From Bacteroides finegoldii DSM 17565 (lineage in GTDB: Bacteria > Bacteroidota > Bacteroidia > Bacteroidales > Bacteroidaceae), in the NCBI RefSeq assembly GCF_000156195.1, contig NZ_GG688321.1, forward strand, positions 62,724 to 126,723: a DNA stretch of 64,000 bases. Direction: 5' to 3'. Positions within the stretch are counted from its first letter, which is position 1; each line of letters begins with the position of its first letter. The position numbers and the translations under genes are program-made. This document shows, piece by piece, positions 1 through 9,529 of this stretch. The notes below the pieces were generated by a model. That model was not told the origin of the DNA. It saw nothing but the letters and a program-made list of their open reading frames with translations, and did not search any database.

Positions 1-2127
1 AATATACAAAGTGCTAGATGTTTTCTTGTTACAACTCAAACCTCCCCAAGGTAATCCTGTTGTACAGGTACTGCCTTCCCCCCATCCAATAGTTGCTATT
101 TCTGCGGAATATGAACCATTAATTGGAGATGTAGATAATTTCATTCTAGTACTAGCCGACCAAGAAGAATTCACATAAGTAGTTCCTGGATATGCTACAT
201 AATAATAAGAGTAAATGCCTGCTTTAGCTGTAGTCAAATCATTCTGTGTACTCCACCAAGGATCCAAATCACTATCCTCATAAGGGTAAAAAGTATAAAT
301 ATCTATGCTGCCAGGTTTTCCTGTTCCTTTCCACACAAACTTCTCACTCCACGTTTCAAAATCCGAATTAGGAATCTGCAATTCTGCTTCCGTCTCAATA
401 CTCAATTGATTCGAAGCCCCTACAATATCACCTTCTTCATCTTTTTTGGTAAATTGATAAGTGTAGCCGGTAGCCGGAATTAAATTAGTCAAAGAAATGG
501 TAGAACCAGACAAAGGACAATTTATAGCATTCCATACACCATCATTTCCGTCATTATCCTTCTGAGAGCATAGGAAATTCCATCCATCTACATTGCCTTT
601 TAACTGCAACGTAGCCTGTTTCGTCCAAACATCTCCTGGATACTGCAAACTAAGTACCACAGGATCTCCCATAGCCGAATTCAATGTCCCTTTACGTCGC
701 AAATACCGAGCCTCCATCTGAATATCAGCATATTGGGATTCATCAAACTTAAACAGCAAATCATGTGATGTTCCATTCGACTTTATGGAACTTGGCACTA
801 CTTGCTGTTCTGTCTCGCCTTTCTTCAACCAATAGGTCACCTTGGCGGGATCACCGTCAAGAGTCAAATTAGCCTTCATCTTTGTCGTACCATAAAGAAC
901 TGATTGTCCTGCACTCACCGCAAACAGATTATCCTTACTGGAAACTCTAAATTTCAATGGTTCCACATTCTCTTTAGACAATTTATCAGTAGCCCGCAGT
1001 TCAAAAAGATGTTCTGTACCCTCTTCCGTATATTCCAAAAAAGGTACTACATTTGTAAAGTCAATCTTTGCAATCTTATCTTTTTTGTCACCCAATCCTG
1101 CCATCTGAAACCCTAACTTCTGCATTGCGCTCAGACTTTCTGCAGACACACTAGTCAAGTCCACAGTTTCAGGCCATCCTTGTTCGATCAACGAAAAAGA
1201 ATGGGTCGTCAAATAACAATGAGCTATTCCACCGGCTGCATTCAAATAAGCATACACTTCTGAAGCTTCCGCTGATTTTCCTTCAACAACGTCAATCGGT
1301 TGGTCATCATTAAACCCATTTGCTGTAAAATAAGGTGCCGGAGCACTTAAAGCCTCATCCGAAACAGTGATTTTCACAGGTTCCTGATTAGGAATATCAT
1401 CACTAAATGATATATTAATAGAAGGAGTACCTGCATCCAAATCAAGTGTCAGAATATAGGCATGGCGAGCTTCAAGAGCATAATCCTCACCAACTTTCAA
1501 AGTTACTTCCTGTGAATAACCCTCCTTCTTTTTTACCTTCACACGTACTTGTACTTCTCCCGGCTTGAAATAGGCATAACGTGTTTCATCAGAAACATAG
1601 TTCACTGTATTGCCAAGCGAAGTAGTGACTTCAGCCGTATACTCAGAAAAGTAGTCCTTAAATTCATCTGTATAGACAATCGACAATTTAGCATTTGCCA
1701 GATAACAGGTCACTTCCACAGTGGTGGTCTGTCCCCGCTTTATAACAAACGGCTGATTTCCCTCATAATAAGGCAACTCGAAACCTTCATTATTGACATC
1801 GCCATACGAAGCCTTCGCTACATAGTTATTACCAGACCGAAGAGTCAACTCATCATCAGCCAAAAACTCAGCTAATGTAGCCCACTCTCCACGAAGAGTT
1901 TCTCCTTTAAATATAGAAAAAGAGAAATCATTGACATCGGGCACTTCCTGTTCTATTCCATCATTAACCCGAGTATTTGTTCCCACTAATACTTCGGCAT
2001 TTGCACTAACTTGTACACGTAATGTTCCATTTCCTTCACTTCCCTCATCACGTTCCGAAGAACAAGAAAAAAAGAAAGGTAGGAGACATACACAAAAAGC
2101 CAGTTTTACTAATTGTCTGTTACTCAT
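1..2127 (-). CDS. DUF4493-type surface lipoprotein, 3' end cut by window edge
   Basis: An open frame runs on the minus strand from ATG at 2127 to the window edge (709 codons, no stop), so the C terminus is missing. It starts MSNRQLVKLAFCVCLLPFFF and is followed by a Cys lipobox (FFSC) and an acidic stretch (SSERDEGSEGN), as in Bacteroidetes lipoproteins sent to the cell surface. The N-terminal part (ANAEVLVGTNTRVNDG, then PDVNDFSFSIFKG and GNNYVAKASYGD) fits my recollection of DUF4493 proteins. These are often followed by a C-terminal putative carbohydrate-metabolism (PCMD) domain, and the end visible here (IPNSDFETW, then STRMKLSTSPINGSYSAEI) looks like the start of one. Family function is unknown; a role in glycan binding or fimbria-like structures is only an inference. 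No neighbouring SusC/SusD genes are visible. Confidence 0.75.
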   Translation of the reverse strand, partial: MSNRQLVKLAFCVCLLPFFFSCSSERDEGSEGNGTLRVQVSANAEVLVGTNTRVNDGIEQEVPDVNDFSFSIFKGETLRGEWATLAEFLADDELTLRSGNNYVAKASYGDVNNEGFELPYYEGNQPFVIKRGQTTTVEVTCYLANAKLSIVYTDEFKDYFSEYTAEVTTSLGNTVNYVSDETRYAYFKPGEVQVRVKVKKKEGYSQEVTLKVGEDYALEARHAYILTLDLDAGTPSINISFSDDIPNQEPVKITVSDEALSAPAPYFTANGFNDDQPIDVVEGKSAEASEVYAYLNAAGGIAHCYLTTHSFSLIEQGWPETVDLTSVSAESLSAMQKLGFQMAGLGDKKDKIAKIDFTNVVPFLEYTEEGTEHLFELRATDKLSKENVEPLKFRVSSKDNLFAVSAGQSVLYGTTKMKANLTLDGDPAKVTYWLKKGETEQQVVPSSIKSNGTSHDLLFKFDESQYADIQMEARYLRRKGTLNSAMGDPVVLSLQYPGDVWTKQATLQLKGNVDGWNFLCSQKDNDGNDGVWNAINCPLSGSTISLTNLIPATGYTYQFTKKDEEGDIVGASNQLSIETEAELQIPNSDFETWSEKFVWKGTGKPGSIDIYTFYPYEDSDLDPWWSTQNDLTTAKAGIYSYYYVAYPGTTYVNSSWSASTRMKLSTSPINGSYSAEIATIGWGEGSTCTTGLPWGGLSCNKKTSSTLYI

Positions 2128-2163
2128 CTCTCTAGAATCTCTTTATATCTTAAAAAACGACCG

Positions 2164-2171
2164 CAAAAATA
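2164..2171 (-). promoter_or_regulatory. Bacteroides -7 box of the DUF4493 lipoprotein gene
   Basis: TATTTTTG on the minus strand matches the Bacteroides -7 consensus TAnnTTTG and lies 36 bases before the ATG at 2127. No convincing -33 TTTG is seen at the usual 19-21 bp spacing. The rest of the gene-free stretch 2128-2449 is AT-rich and shows no gene, repeat or clear hairpin terminator. Confidence 0.55.
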
Positions 2172-2449
2172 CAGTTTTCTTTCTTTATAATAAAGTATCC
2201 AAAGAAAGATTTATCCCGAAATATGAAAATGAGAACACAATTAGCCTGCCCGACCTTAAAAAAAGGCCATATTTTTAAGCCTATCACAAAAGAATTTCAC
2301 CTTTTAGATGAAAAACAGAACGTTACCCCCTACATTTATTGAATATAAGACCTATTGATTCAGACACGAGTGTTATTTTTTTTAATAGACTCATAATATA
2401 ATTATAGTTCCTCTTTATTTCCACCAATTTCATTTTTATATAAAGCCAC

Positions 2450-5419
2450 CTATACTCCCGGCATCAGCACCACCCCAAGTTTCTTCTTTCCATCCATCTT
2501 GACCACTATCGGTTTCTCAAAGCGGACATGGCGGAGGAACTTCGTTTCTTCCACAGCCGGTTGCGCATTGAGGAACTCTTGGTTGTAGACACCATCATTC
2601 ATAAAGGCATTGATCGTGAAGTAACCCACTCCGAACGAGGTAAGATTCTGGAAGAAATGCGTACCCTGGCTGGGATCAACGCGGTAATTAGTCAGTCCCG
2701 CCTCCACTATCACACGGGCTGCCGAGATGTGCGGCCACTTCACCGGAATACCCAGCCACGTGTCGCTGCTTCCCCAACGTCCGGGACCGACAAGCACATA
2801 GTTCTTCCCCTCGTTCAAGAACTGCTGATTGATCTTTTCTATCTCCCAAGCAATAGCCTGATTATTGGAAGCACTGTAGCCGTCTGTCTTCACATAGACA
2901 ACATCCTGAATCTCGTTCATAATGCCATGTCCCAGCGAATTATACGAGCGAAGAATCACCTCATCATCCGGTATATCGTTCAAATCCTCATCCAGCATCT
3001 CCTTGCTATCCACAATCGGACGGATCTGCAAAAGATAGAAAGTACCCGTCTTATCCTGATCACGACTTAACGTTGCCGCAAACTCAATCTCAACCGGACG
3101 ACGCATCTCCTGTTCCCCGTATTTCAAAACCAACTGTAAAATACGAGCCAACGGGAAAACATCATGTTGCAGGATATTAGCAAACGTGATCACCTTGCGT
3201 CCTCCCGGATACAAACCATCCCGGATTATCTGGTCGTACGGGTCGTATGTAGAAGCGATATACTGCAAAGCACCGTCATTTTCCGCCTCTTTCACATGAA
3301 GTTTCAACAGATTAAAGCCGTCATCGATCGAAAAGTCATGCCCTGCATTCTTCAAGTCCAACGCATAGAAACGGGTCTGAGTCTCTTTCAAAGCTATTTC
3401 CATCTCGCTGGTCTGTAACACCTGATTGGGATGATAAGGAGAAAAACGAAGTGTCATACCGCCATCCACAATATATTTTCCCAATCCAAGAGCCAGATTC
3501 ACCGTTCCTTCCTCCGCCTTTTCATCACCCAGCGGATAATAATTGAGCGAGCGTGCCACACCGGACATGGAAGGATAATAACGTTCTCCGTATTGATTAC
3601 CAACGACTTCCTGCAAAATAACAGCCATCTTTTCCTGGTCTATCACGTTCGACGTAGCTTGCATATAAGCCTTGCTGTCACGGAAGTATACCGAAGCATA
3701 CACTCCCTTGATGGCATCGGAAAGCATACGCAGCATCTCATAGCGATCGTCCAGATAAGGAATCATATACGTATTGTAAATCCCCGCAAACGGCTGATAA
3801 TGGGAATCTTCCAACAGAGACGAAGAACGGATGGCAATTGGTGACTTCACCACATCAAAGAAAGTAAAGAAGTCTTCCACCAACCGGTCCGGCAACTTCG
3901 CTTTCAGGAAATACCTCAGAATCAAATCATCATCCGCATCCGAAAGGGCAATCTGATACAGATTGTTCGTGTCCATAAACTCATCGAACACATCCGTACA
4001 AAGCACCACCGTCTTGGGAATGGCTACCCGTGCATTCTCAAACTCATCAAACTCCGGATGACGCTTCACCATGTTATCTATGAAAGCCAGTCCGCGCCCT
4101 TTACCTCCGAGCGAACCGTCACCGATACGGGCAAAATTGGAATAACGGTCGAAACGGTCCCGTTTAAAGACGGCAACGACTCCCTGATTCTTCATCTTGC
4201 GATATTTCACGATCGCCTCAAAAATGATGCGGCGATGGGCGTCCACATCCTGAAGACTGCTCCATGTTATCGGTTTCAAAAACTCCGCCACGGGAAACAT
4301 AGCCCGCGAATAAAGCCAGCGGGACACATGATTACGGCTAATGTGATATAAGAATGATTCCGCAGGAACGGCAAACAGAATATTCTGCAACTCTTTCAGA
4401 TTCCGTACACGGGCAATCTCCTCCCCCGTCTCCGGATTACGGAAAACAAAATCACCGAAACCGAAGTTATCGGAAACAATACGGCGCAGGTCTACATCCA
4501 TCTTCTTGGAATTCTTGTCAATAAAGCTGGCTCCGTACTTTGCCGCATAGGAAGCATTCTCCGACTCGGAAGACTGGATAATCAAGGGTACGAACGGATC
4601 ATTCTTACGTATCTCGGCACATAGCTTGATACCCGCCAGACCGTCTTTCTCTCCCCGCTCCACCTTCGGGAAACGTACATCCGTGATCACCCCCAATATA
4701 TTATTCTGATACTTACGATAAATATTCATTGCCTCCTGATACGTACGCGCCAACACGATTTTAGGCCGTCCGCGCATACGAAGCGTACGCTGGTGTGCAT
4801 TCAGAGCCTCCGTAGAGAACTCCTGACTCTGCTTCAACACGAACTTATACAGATTGGGAAGAATGGAAGAATAGAAGCGAATGCCGTCTTCCACAACAAG
4901 TATCAACTGTACTCCTACCTCCTGCACGTCATGCTCCAGATTCATCTTGTCCTCCATCAGCTTAATGATAGAAACCAGCAAATCGGTATTGCCCAGCCAG
5001 CAGAAAACGTACTCGAAAGCACTCAGATCCTCATTGATAATCCGTTTGGTAATACCGTGACTGAAAGGAGTCAGAATGACGATAGGAATGTGTTCATATT
5101 TCTCCTTGATATGCCGTCCGATGTCGAAACTGTCATTATCTCCCGTGCTCGGCATACAAATCACCAGGTCGAATGACATACTTTCCAACTGCGCCAATGC
5201 CTCCTCTTCGGTAGACACCTGCGAGAAACGGGGCGGATAACGCAGAGAGAGCGAAGTATATTCATTAAAAATCTTCTCATCGATACGTCCGTCATCTTCG
5301 AGCATGAAAGCGTCGTACGGGTTGGCTATCAGCAGCACGTTGAAAATTCGCCGGGTCATCAAATTGGCGAACTGGGTATCTTTGAAGTAAAGCTGGTTTA
5401 ATTTATATTTACTAAGCAT
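2450..5419 (-). CDS. Receiver-like / PPDK N-terminal (PEP/pyruvate-binding) fusion protein
   Basis: A 989-residue protein. Residues about 26-150 and 168-310 each look like response-regulator receiver folds (LVICMPSTGDNDSFDIG; VITDVRFP with an Asp near residue 246). From about 430 the sequence is the ATP-grasp part of pyruvate phosphate dikinase/PEP synthase (GDGSLGGKGRGLAFI, then SPIAIRSSSLLEDS and FAGIYNTY). It ends with an ATP-grasp tail (LQIRPIV, VGPGRWGSSD). I see neither the swivelling phosphohistidine domain nor the PEP-binding TIM barrel, so despite the common annotation 'phosphoenolpyruvate synthase' it cannot run the complete PPDK reaction by itself. It may phosphorylate another partner or act as a sensor; that is inference. 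Bacteroides genomes keep full-length homologues of this kind, so it is unlikely to be a decay product. Confidence 0.8.
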   Translation of the reverse strand: MLSKYKLNQLYFKDTQFANLMTRRIFNVLLIANPYDAFMLEDDGRIDEKIFNEYTSLSLRYPPRFSQVSTEEEALAQLESMSFDLVICMPSTGDNDSFDIGRHIKEKYEHIPIVILTPFSHGITKRIINEDLSAFEYVFCWLGNTDLLVSIIKLMEDKMNLEHDVQEVGVQLILVVEDGIRFYSSILPNLYKFVLKQSQEFSTEALNAHQRTLRMRGRPKIVLARTYQEAMNIYRKYQNNILGVITDVRFPKVERGEKDGLAGIKLCAEIRKNDPFVPLIIQSSESENASYAAKYGASFIDKNSKKMDVDLRRIVSDNFGFGDFVFRNPETGEEIARVRNLKELQNILFAVPAESFLYHISRNHVSRWLYSRAMFPVAEFLKPITWSSLQDVDAHRRIIFEAIVKYRKMKNQGVVAVFKRDRFDRYSNFARIGDGSLGGKGRGLAFIDNMVKRHPEFDEFENARVAIPKTVVLCTDVFDEFMDTNNLYQIALSDADDDLILRYFLKAKLPDRLVEDFFTFFDVVKSPIAIRSSSLLEDSHYQPFAGIYNTYMIPYLDDRYEMLRMLSDAIKGVYASVYFRDSKAYMQATSNVIDQEKMAVILQEVVGNQYGERYYPSMSGVARSLNYYPLGDEKAEEGTVNLALGLGKYIVDGGMTLRFSPYHPNQVLQTSEMEIALKETQTRFYALDLKNAGHDFSIDDGFNLLKLHVKEAENDGALQYIASTYDPYDQIIRDGLYPGGRKVITFANILQHDVFPLARILQLVLKYGEQEMRRPVEIEFAATLSRDQDKTGTFYLLQIRPIVDSKEMLDEDLNDIPDDEVILRSYNSLGHGIMNEIQDVVYVKTDGYSASNNQAIAWEIEKINQQFLNEGKNYVLVGPGRWGSSDTWLGIPVKWPHISAARVIVEAGLTNYRVDPSQGTHFFQNLTSFGVGYFTINAFMNDGVYNQEFLNAQPAVEETKFLRHVRFEKPIVVKMDGKKKLGVVLMPGV

Positions 5420-5472
5420 AGAATTATTCTCCTTTCTTATACCAAATCGTCTTGTTTCAAAATCACATTTTG

Positions 5473-5480
5473 CAAAGTTA
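5473..5480 (-). promoter_or_regulatory. -7 box for the PPDK-N fusion gene
   Basis: TAACTTTG on the minus strand matches TAnnTTTG and sits 54 bases before the ATG at 5419. No good -33 element is seen. Confidence 0.55.
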
Positions 5481-5523
5481 ATTCTTTAAATCTCATTTTC
5501 CATCATCTTCTTTATAAAGTTTA

Positions 5524-5554
5524 CTTGTTTATCTCTTATTATTTTGTAGTTTTG
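5524..5554 (+). promoter_or_regulatory. Promoter of the prolyl oligopeptidase gene
   Basis: The -7 box TAGTTTTG (5547-5554) fits TAnnTTTG. A CTTG at 5524-5527, 19 bases upstream, fits the -33 TTTG with one mismatch. The signal-peptide start codon follows at 5591. Confidence 0.5.
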
Positions 5555-5590
5555 TACCAATAAGTTTATTCAAAAAGACTTTTTATTCAC

Positions 5591-7703
5591 ATGAAAAAAG
5601 TAACTTTATTAATGAGTGGAATCATGGTAATGTCATGCGCTCCCCAACAAAAAAAAGCCGGTCTACCCCGAGACGGCAAAAGTAGACACTGTAGACGTGT
5701 ATTTCGGTACGCAAGTTCCCGACCCTTACAGATGGTTGGAAAATGATACCAGCGCAGCTACCACCGCTTGGGTAGAAGCGCAGAACAAAGTGACAAATGA
5801 GTATCTGAGCCAAATACCTTTCCGGGAGAACCTCTTGAAACGGCTGACGGAACTGGCTGATTACGAGAAGATCAGCGCTCCTGTCAAGAAACACGGCAAA
5901 TATTATTTCAGCAAGAACGATGGTTTGCAGAATCAAAGCGTGTTCTACGTACAAGATTCATTGGACGGCGAGCCTCGCGTGTTCCTCGACCCCAACAAAT
6001 TGTCGGATGACGGCACAGTGGCCCTCACGGGACTTTATTTCTCACACGATGGCAAATACACCGCGTACACCATCTCGCGAAGCGGCTCCGACTGGTCTGA
6101 AATCTACGTGATGGACACCGAAAGCGGCAAGTTGCTCGAAGACCACATCGAATGGGCCAAATTCACCGACGCTGCCTGGCAGGGAGACGGATTCTATTAT
6201 AGTGCTTACGATGCTCCGACCAAAGGAAAAGAGTTCTCCAACGTGAACGAGAATCATAAGATCTATTACCACAAGATCGGCGAACCCCAATCGAAAGACA
6301 AGCTGATTTACCAGAATCCGGCTTATCCGAAACGTTTCTACACCTCCGGCACCAGCGAGGATGAACGTATTCTATTCCTGACCGAATCCGGAGCCGGAAG
6401 AGGGAACAACCTGTTCATACGGGATTTGAAAAAGCCCGCCTCTCCTTTCATCCAGCTCACCACCGACCTCGATTACCAATATTACCCAATTGAAGTAATC
6501 GGCGACTGGATTTATATCTACACCAACTACGGAGCACCGAAAAACCGGATTATGGTGGCGGACATCAACCGTCCGAAACTGGAAGACTGGAAAGAACTCG
6601 TACCCGAATCGGAAGCAGTGCTCTCCAACGCGGAAGTGATCGGTGGCAAACTGTTCCTCACATACGACAAAGACGCCTCCAATCACGCATACGTTTACGA
6701 CCTCGACGGCAAGCAGTTGCAGGAAATCGAACTGCCCTCGCTCGGTTCGGTAGGATTCAGCGGCAACAAGGACGACAAGGAATGCTTCTTCGGATTTACC
6801 TCGTTCACCATTCCCGGCGCTACCTATAAATATGATATGGACAAGAACAGCTACGAACTGTACCGTGCCCCGAAAGTGCAGTTCAACTCGGACGACTTCG
6901 TAACGGAACAGGTGTTTTTCCCCAGCAAGGACGGTGTGAAGATTCCGATGTTCCTTACTTATAAGAAAGACTTGAAGAAAGACGGCAAAAATCCGGTATT
7001 CCTCTACGGGTACGGAGGTTTCGGTATCAGTCTTAATCCGGGCTTCAGCTCCAACCGTATCCCGTTCCTCGAAAACGGCGGTATCTATGCCCAAGTCAAC
7101 CTGCGTGGCGGCAGCGAATACGGTGAGGAGTGGCACGTAGCCGGAACCAAAATGCAGAAACAGAACGTGTTCGACGACTTCATCTCGGCCGCTGAATATC
7201 TCATCAGCCAGAAATACACCGATAAAGACAAGATAGCGATTGTCGGCGGTTCCAACGGCGGTTTGTTAGTAGGCGCCTGTATGACGCAGCGTCCCGACCT
7301 CTTCCGCGTAGCCATCCCGCAAGTGGGTGTGATGGATATGCTCCGCTACCACAAGTTTACCATCGGCTGGAACTGGGCCAGCGATTACGGCACCAGTGAA
7401 GACAGCAAAGAGATGTTCGAATACCTCAGAGGTTACTCTCCATTGCACAACTTGAAACCGGGCACAAAATATCCGGCAACTCTGGTAACCACTGCCGACC
7501 ATGACGACCGGGTAGTCCCCGCCCACTCATTCAAGTTTGCCGCTACCCTGCAAGCCGACAATGACGGGACCAATCCGACCTTGATCCGCATCGACAGCAA
7601 AGCCGGACACGGTGCAGGCAAACCTATGGCAAAAGTACTGGAAGAGCAAGCCGACATTTACGGATTCATCATGTATAATCTGGGCATGAAACCGAAATTC
7701 TAA
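5591..7703 (+). CDS. Prolyl oligopeptidase family S9A peptidase, frameshifted after the signal peptide
   Basis: The catalytic protein is open from 5631 to 7703, with 668 residues counted from a GTG at 5697. It has an N-terminal beta-propeller (YFGTQVPDPYRWLEND at its start) and an alpha/beta hydrolase end. The likely triad is Ser519 (GGSNGG), Asp in ADHDDRV (601-604) and His638 (AGHGAG), numbered from 5697. The natural start is ATG 5591, which encodes a lipoprotein signal (MKKVTLLMSGIMVMSC), but it lies in another frame. An eight-A run at 5649-5656 separates the two frames. With seven A the protein would read CAPQQKKPVYPETAKV without a break. As written, export would fail. The family cleaves peptides up to about 30 residues after Pro; a periplasmic or surface lipoprotein is expected. 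The extra A is either slippage or a sequencing error. Confidence 0.88.
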
Positions 7704-7732
7704 AGACCGGCTTTCTATTTGCGAACACATAG

Positions 7733-7775
7733 AAGCCCCGTTACCTGTTTTTTACATCACAGGTAGCGGGGCTTT
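7733..7775 (+). terminator. Rho-independent terminator after the peptidase
   Basis: A long hairpin pairs AAGCCCCGTTACCTGT with ACAGGTAGCGGGGCTT (one G-T pair) and lies 30 bases after the stop codon at 7703. Confidence 0.75.
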
Positions 7776-7860
7776 GCGCTTCTTGGACTCCAAAACTGTC
7801 ATTTTATCATTATTTAATCAAAATAACGCCTTAAAAATAATCACATTTCAAATATTTCCC

Positions 7861-7868
7861 TATATTTG
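7861..7868 (+). promoter_or_regulatory. -7 box of gdhA
   Basis: TATATTTG matches TAnnTTTG and lies 52 bases before the gdhA ATG. The -33 region is AT-rich without a clear TTTG. Confidence 0.6.
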
Positions 7869-7919
7869 CAGATAGTTAGTTGACATTTTATCAGAATTAA
7901 CCTTTTAAACTATAGTATC

Positions 7920-9257
7920 ATGAACATCCAAAAAATCATGTCCTCTCTGGAGGCAAAACATCCCGGTGAATCTGAGTATCTTCAAGCTGTCAAAGAGGTT
8001 CTTCTGTCCATTGAAGATATATACAATCAACATCCTGAATTTGAAAAAGCCAAAATCATAGAAAGACTGGTCGAACCCGACCGTATCTTTACTTTCCGTG
8101 TGACGTGGGTGGACGATAAAGGCGAAGTGCAGACCAATCTCGGCTACCGCGTACAATTCAACAACGCTATCGGCCCGTACAAAGGCGGTATCCGTTTCCA
8201 TGCTTCCGTCAATCTTTCCATCCTGAAGTTTCTCGGCTTCGAACAGACTTTCAAGAACGCACTGACCACTCTGCCTATGGGTGGCGGCAAAGGCGGTTCC
8301 GACTTCTCACCACGCGGCAAGAGCGACGCTGAAATCATGCGTTTCTGCCAGGCGTTCATGCTGGAGCTGTGGCGTCATCTGGGTCCGGATATGGATGTTC
8401 CCGCCGGTGATATCGGCGTAGGAGGACGCGAAGTGGGTTATATGTTCGGTATGTACAAGAAGCTGACACGTGAATTTACAGGAACTTTCACTGGCAAAGG
8501 ATTGGAGTTCGGCGGTTCTCTGATTCGTCCCGAAGCTACCGGTTTCGGCGGTTTGTATTTCGTGAACCAGATGTTACAGGCAAAAGGTATTGATATAAAA
8601 GGTAAGACCGTCGCTATCTCCGGGTTCGGAAACGTAGCTTGGGGGGCAGCCACGAAAGCCACCGAACTGGGTGCTAAAGTGATTACAATCTCCGGACCGG
8701 ACGGATACGTTTACGATCCCGACGGTATCAGTGGCGAAAAGATAGACTACATGCTGGAGCTTCGGGCTTCGGGCAATGATATAGTTGCTCCATACGCAGA
8801 AAAATATCCGGGTGCGACCTTCGTCGAGGGCAAGCGTCCGTGGGAAGTAAAAGCTGATATTGCACTTCCTTGTGCAACTCAGAATGAATTAAATGGAGAA
8901 GATGCACAAAATCTCATAAAAAATGACGTACTTTGTGTCGGAGAAATTTCTAACATGGGCTGTACGCCGGAAGCCATCGATCTATTCATCGAACATAAAA
9001 AGATGTACGCACCGGGTAAAGCAGTCAACGCAGGCGGTGTTGCCACATCCGGACTGGAAATGTCTCAAAACGCCATGCACCTCAGCTGGAGTGCCGCAGA
9101 AGTGGATGAAAAGCTTCATGCAATCATGCACGGCATCCATGCCCAATGTGTGAAATACGGCACGGAGCCCGACGGATACATTAACTATGTGAAGGGAGCC
9201 AACATTGCCGGATTCATGAAAGTAGCCCATGCAATGATGGGACAAGGCGTCATTTGA
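7920..9257 (+). CDS. gdhA: NADP-type glutamate dehydrogenase
   Basis: A 445-residue hexameric (S50 class) glutamate dehydrogenase, the normal length for the family. Visible motifs are the substrate-binding segment YKGGIRFHASVN, the catalytic-lysine loop LPMGGGKGGSDFSPRGKSD, the DVPAGDIGVGGREVGYM segment and the nucleotide-binding GFGNVAWGA. It makes glutamate from 2-oxoglutarate and ammonia, the main ammonia-assimilation route in Bacteroides, in the cytoplasm. It is monocistronic: a terminator precedes it and another lies before the next gene. Cofactor preference (NADPH) is inferred from overall resemblance to GdhA, not from a diagnostic residue. Confidence 0.95.
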   Translation: MNIQKIMSSLEAKHPGESEYLQAVKEVLLSIEDIYNQHPEFEKAKIIERLVEPDRIFTFRVTWVDDKGEVQTNLGYRVQFNNAIGPYKGGIRFHASVNLSILKFLGFEQTFKNALTTLPMGGGKGGSDFSPRGKSDAEIMRFCQAFMLELWRHLGPDMDVPAGDIGVGGREVGYMFGMYKKLTREFTGTFTGKGLEFGGSLIRPEATGFGGLYFVNQMLQAKGIDIKGKTVAISGFGNVAWGAATKATELGAKVITISGPDGYVYDPDGISGEKIDYMLELRASGNDIVAPYAEKYPGATFVEGKRPWEVKADIALPCATQNELNGEDAQNLIKNDVLCVGEISNMGCTPEAIDLFIEHKKMYAPGKAVNAGGVATSGLEMSQNAMHLSWSAAEVDEKLHAIMHGIHAQCVKYGTEPDGYINYVKGANIAGFMKVAHAMMGQGVI

Positions 9258-9258
9258 T

Positions 9259-9366
9259 AATTAAAAATTAAAGATTAAAAGGTAGAAAATAGAAGGTGGA
9301 CGGGAGCTGGTTGGCTTGGGATTCACAAATTATTTAATTTTTAGTTTCTAATTTTTAATTTCTAGA
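9259..9366. repeat. AT-rich imperfect inverted repeat behind gdhA
   Basis: The left arm begins right after the gdhA stop (AATTAAAAATTAAAGATTAA, 9259 onward). The right arm near 9340-9364 reads TTTTTAGTTTCTAATTTTTA, roughly its reverse complement. The left-arm 22-mer recurs exactly at 25496-25517. It may form a weak stem or be simple-sequence drift; no gene is present. Confidence 0.45.
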
Positions 9367-9410
9367 TTCATTTAGAAGACTTTGTTTAGTTGTATTTGTA
9401 TTTGTGGTTT

Positions 9411-9447
9411 GCGCCACTCGCCTCCTGTGACAGGACGCGGGTGGCGC
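9411..9447 (+). terminator. Terminator between gdhA and the M24 peptidase gene
   Basis: The stem GCGCCACTCGC pairs with GCGGGTGGCGC around a short loop and is followed by ATTTTTAT. Confidence 0.7.
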
Positions 9448-9487
9448 TATTTTTATGAGATTAACGTTATTTTCGATGGGAATTAAT

Positions 9488-9495
9488 TATCTTTG
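9488..9495 (+). promoter_or_regulatory. -7 box of the M24 peptidase gene
   Basis: TATCTTTG matches TAnnTTTG, 35 bases before the ATG at 9530. Confidence 0.6.
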
Positions 9496-9529
9496 CAGCA
9501 TTATCGAATAAATAAATAACTAAATAAAA

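Noticed and set aside
5622..5954. Minus-strand ORF over the peptidase start
   Set aside because: Antisense shadow of the peptidase; no family or promoter.
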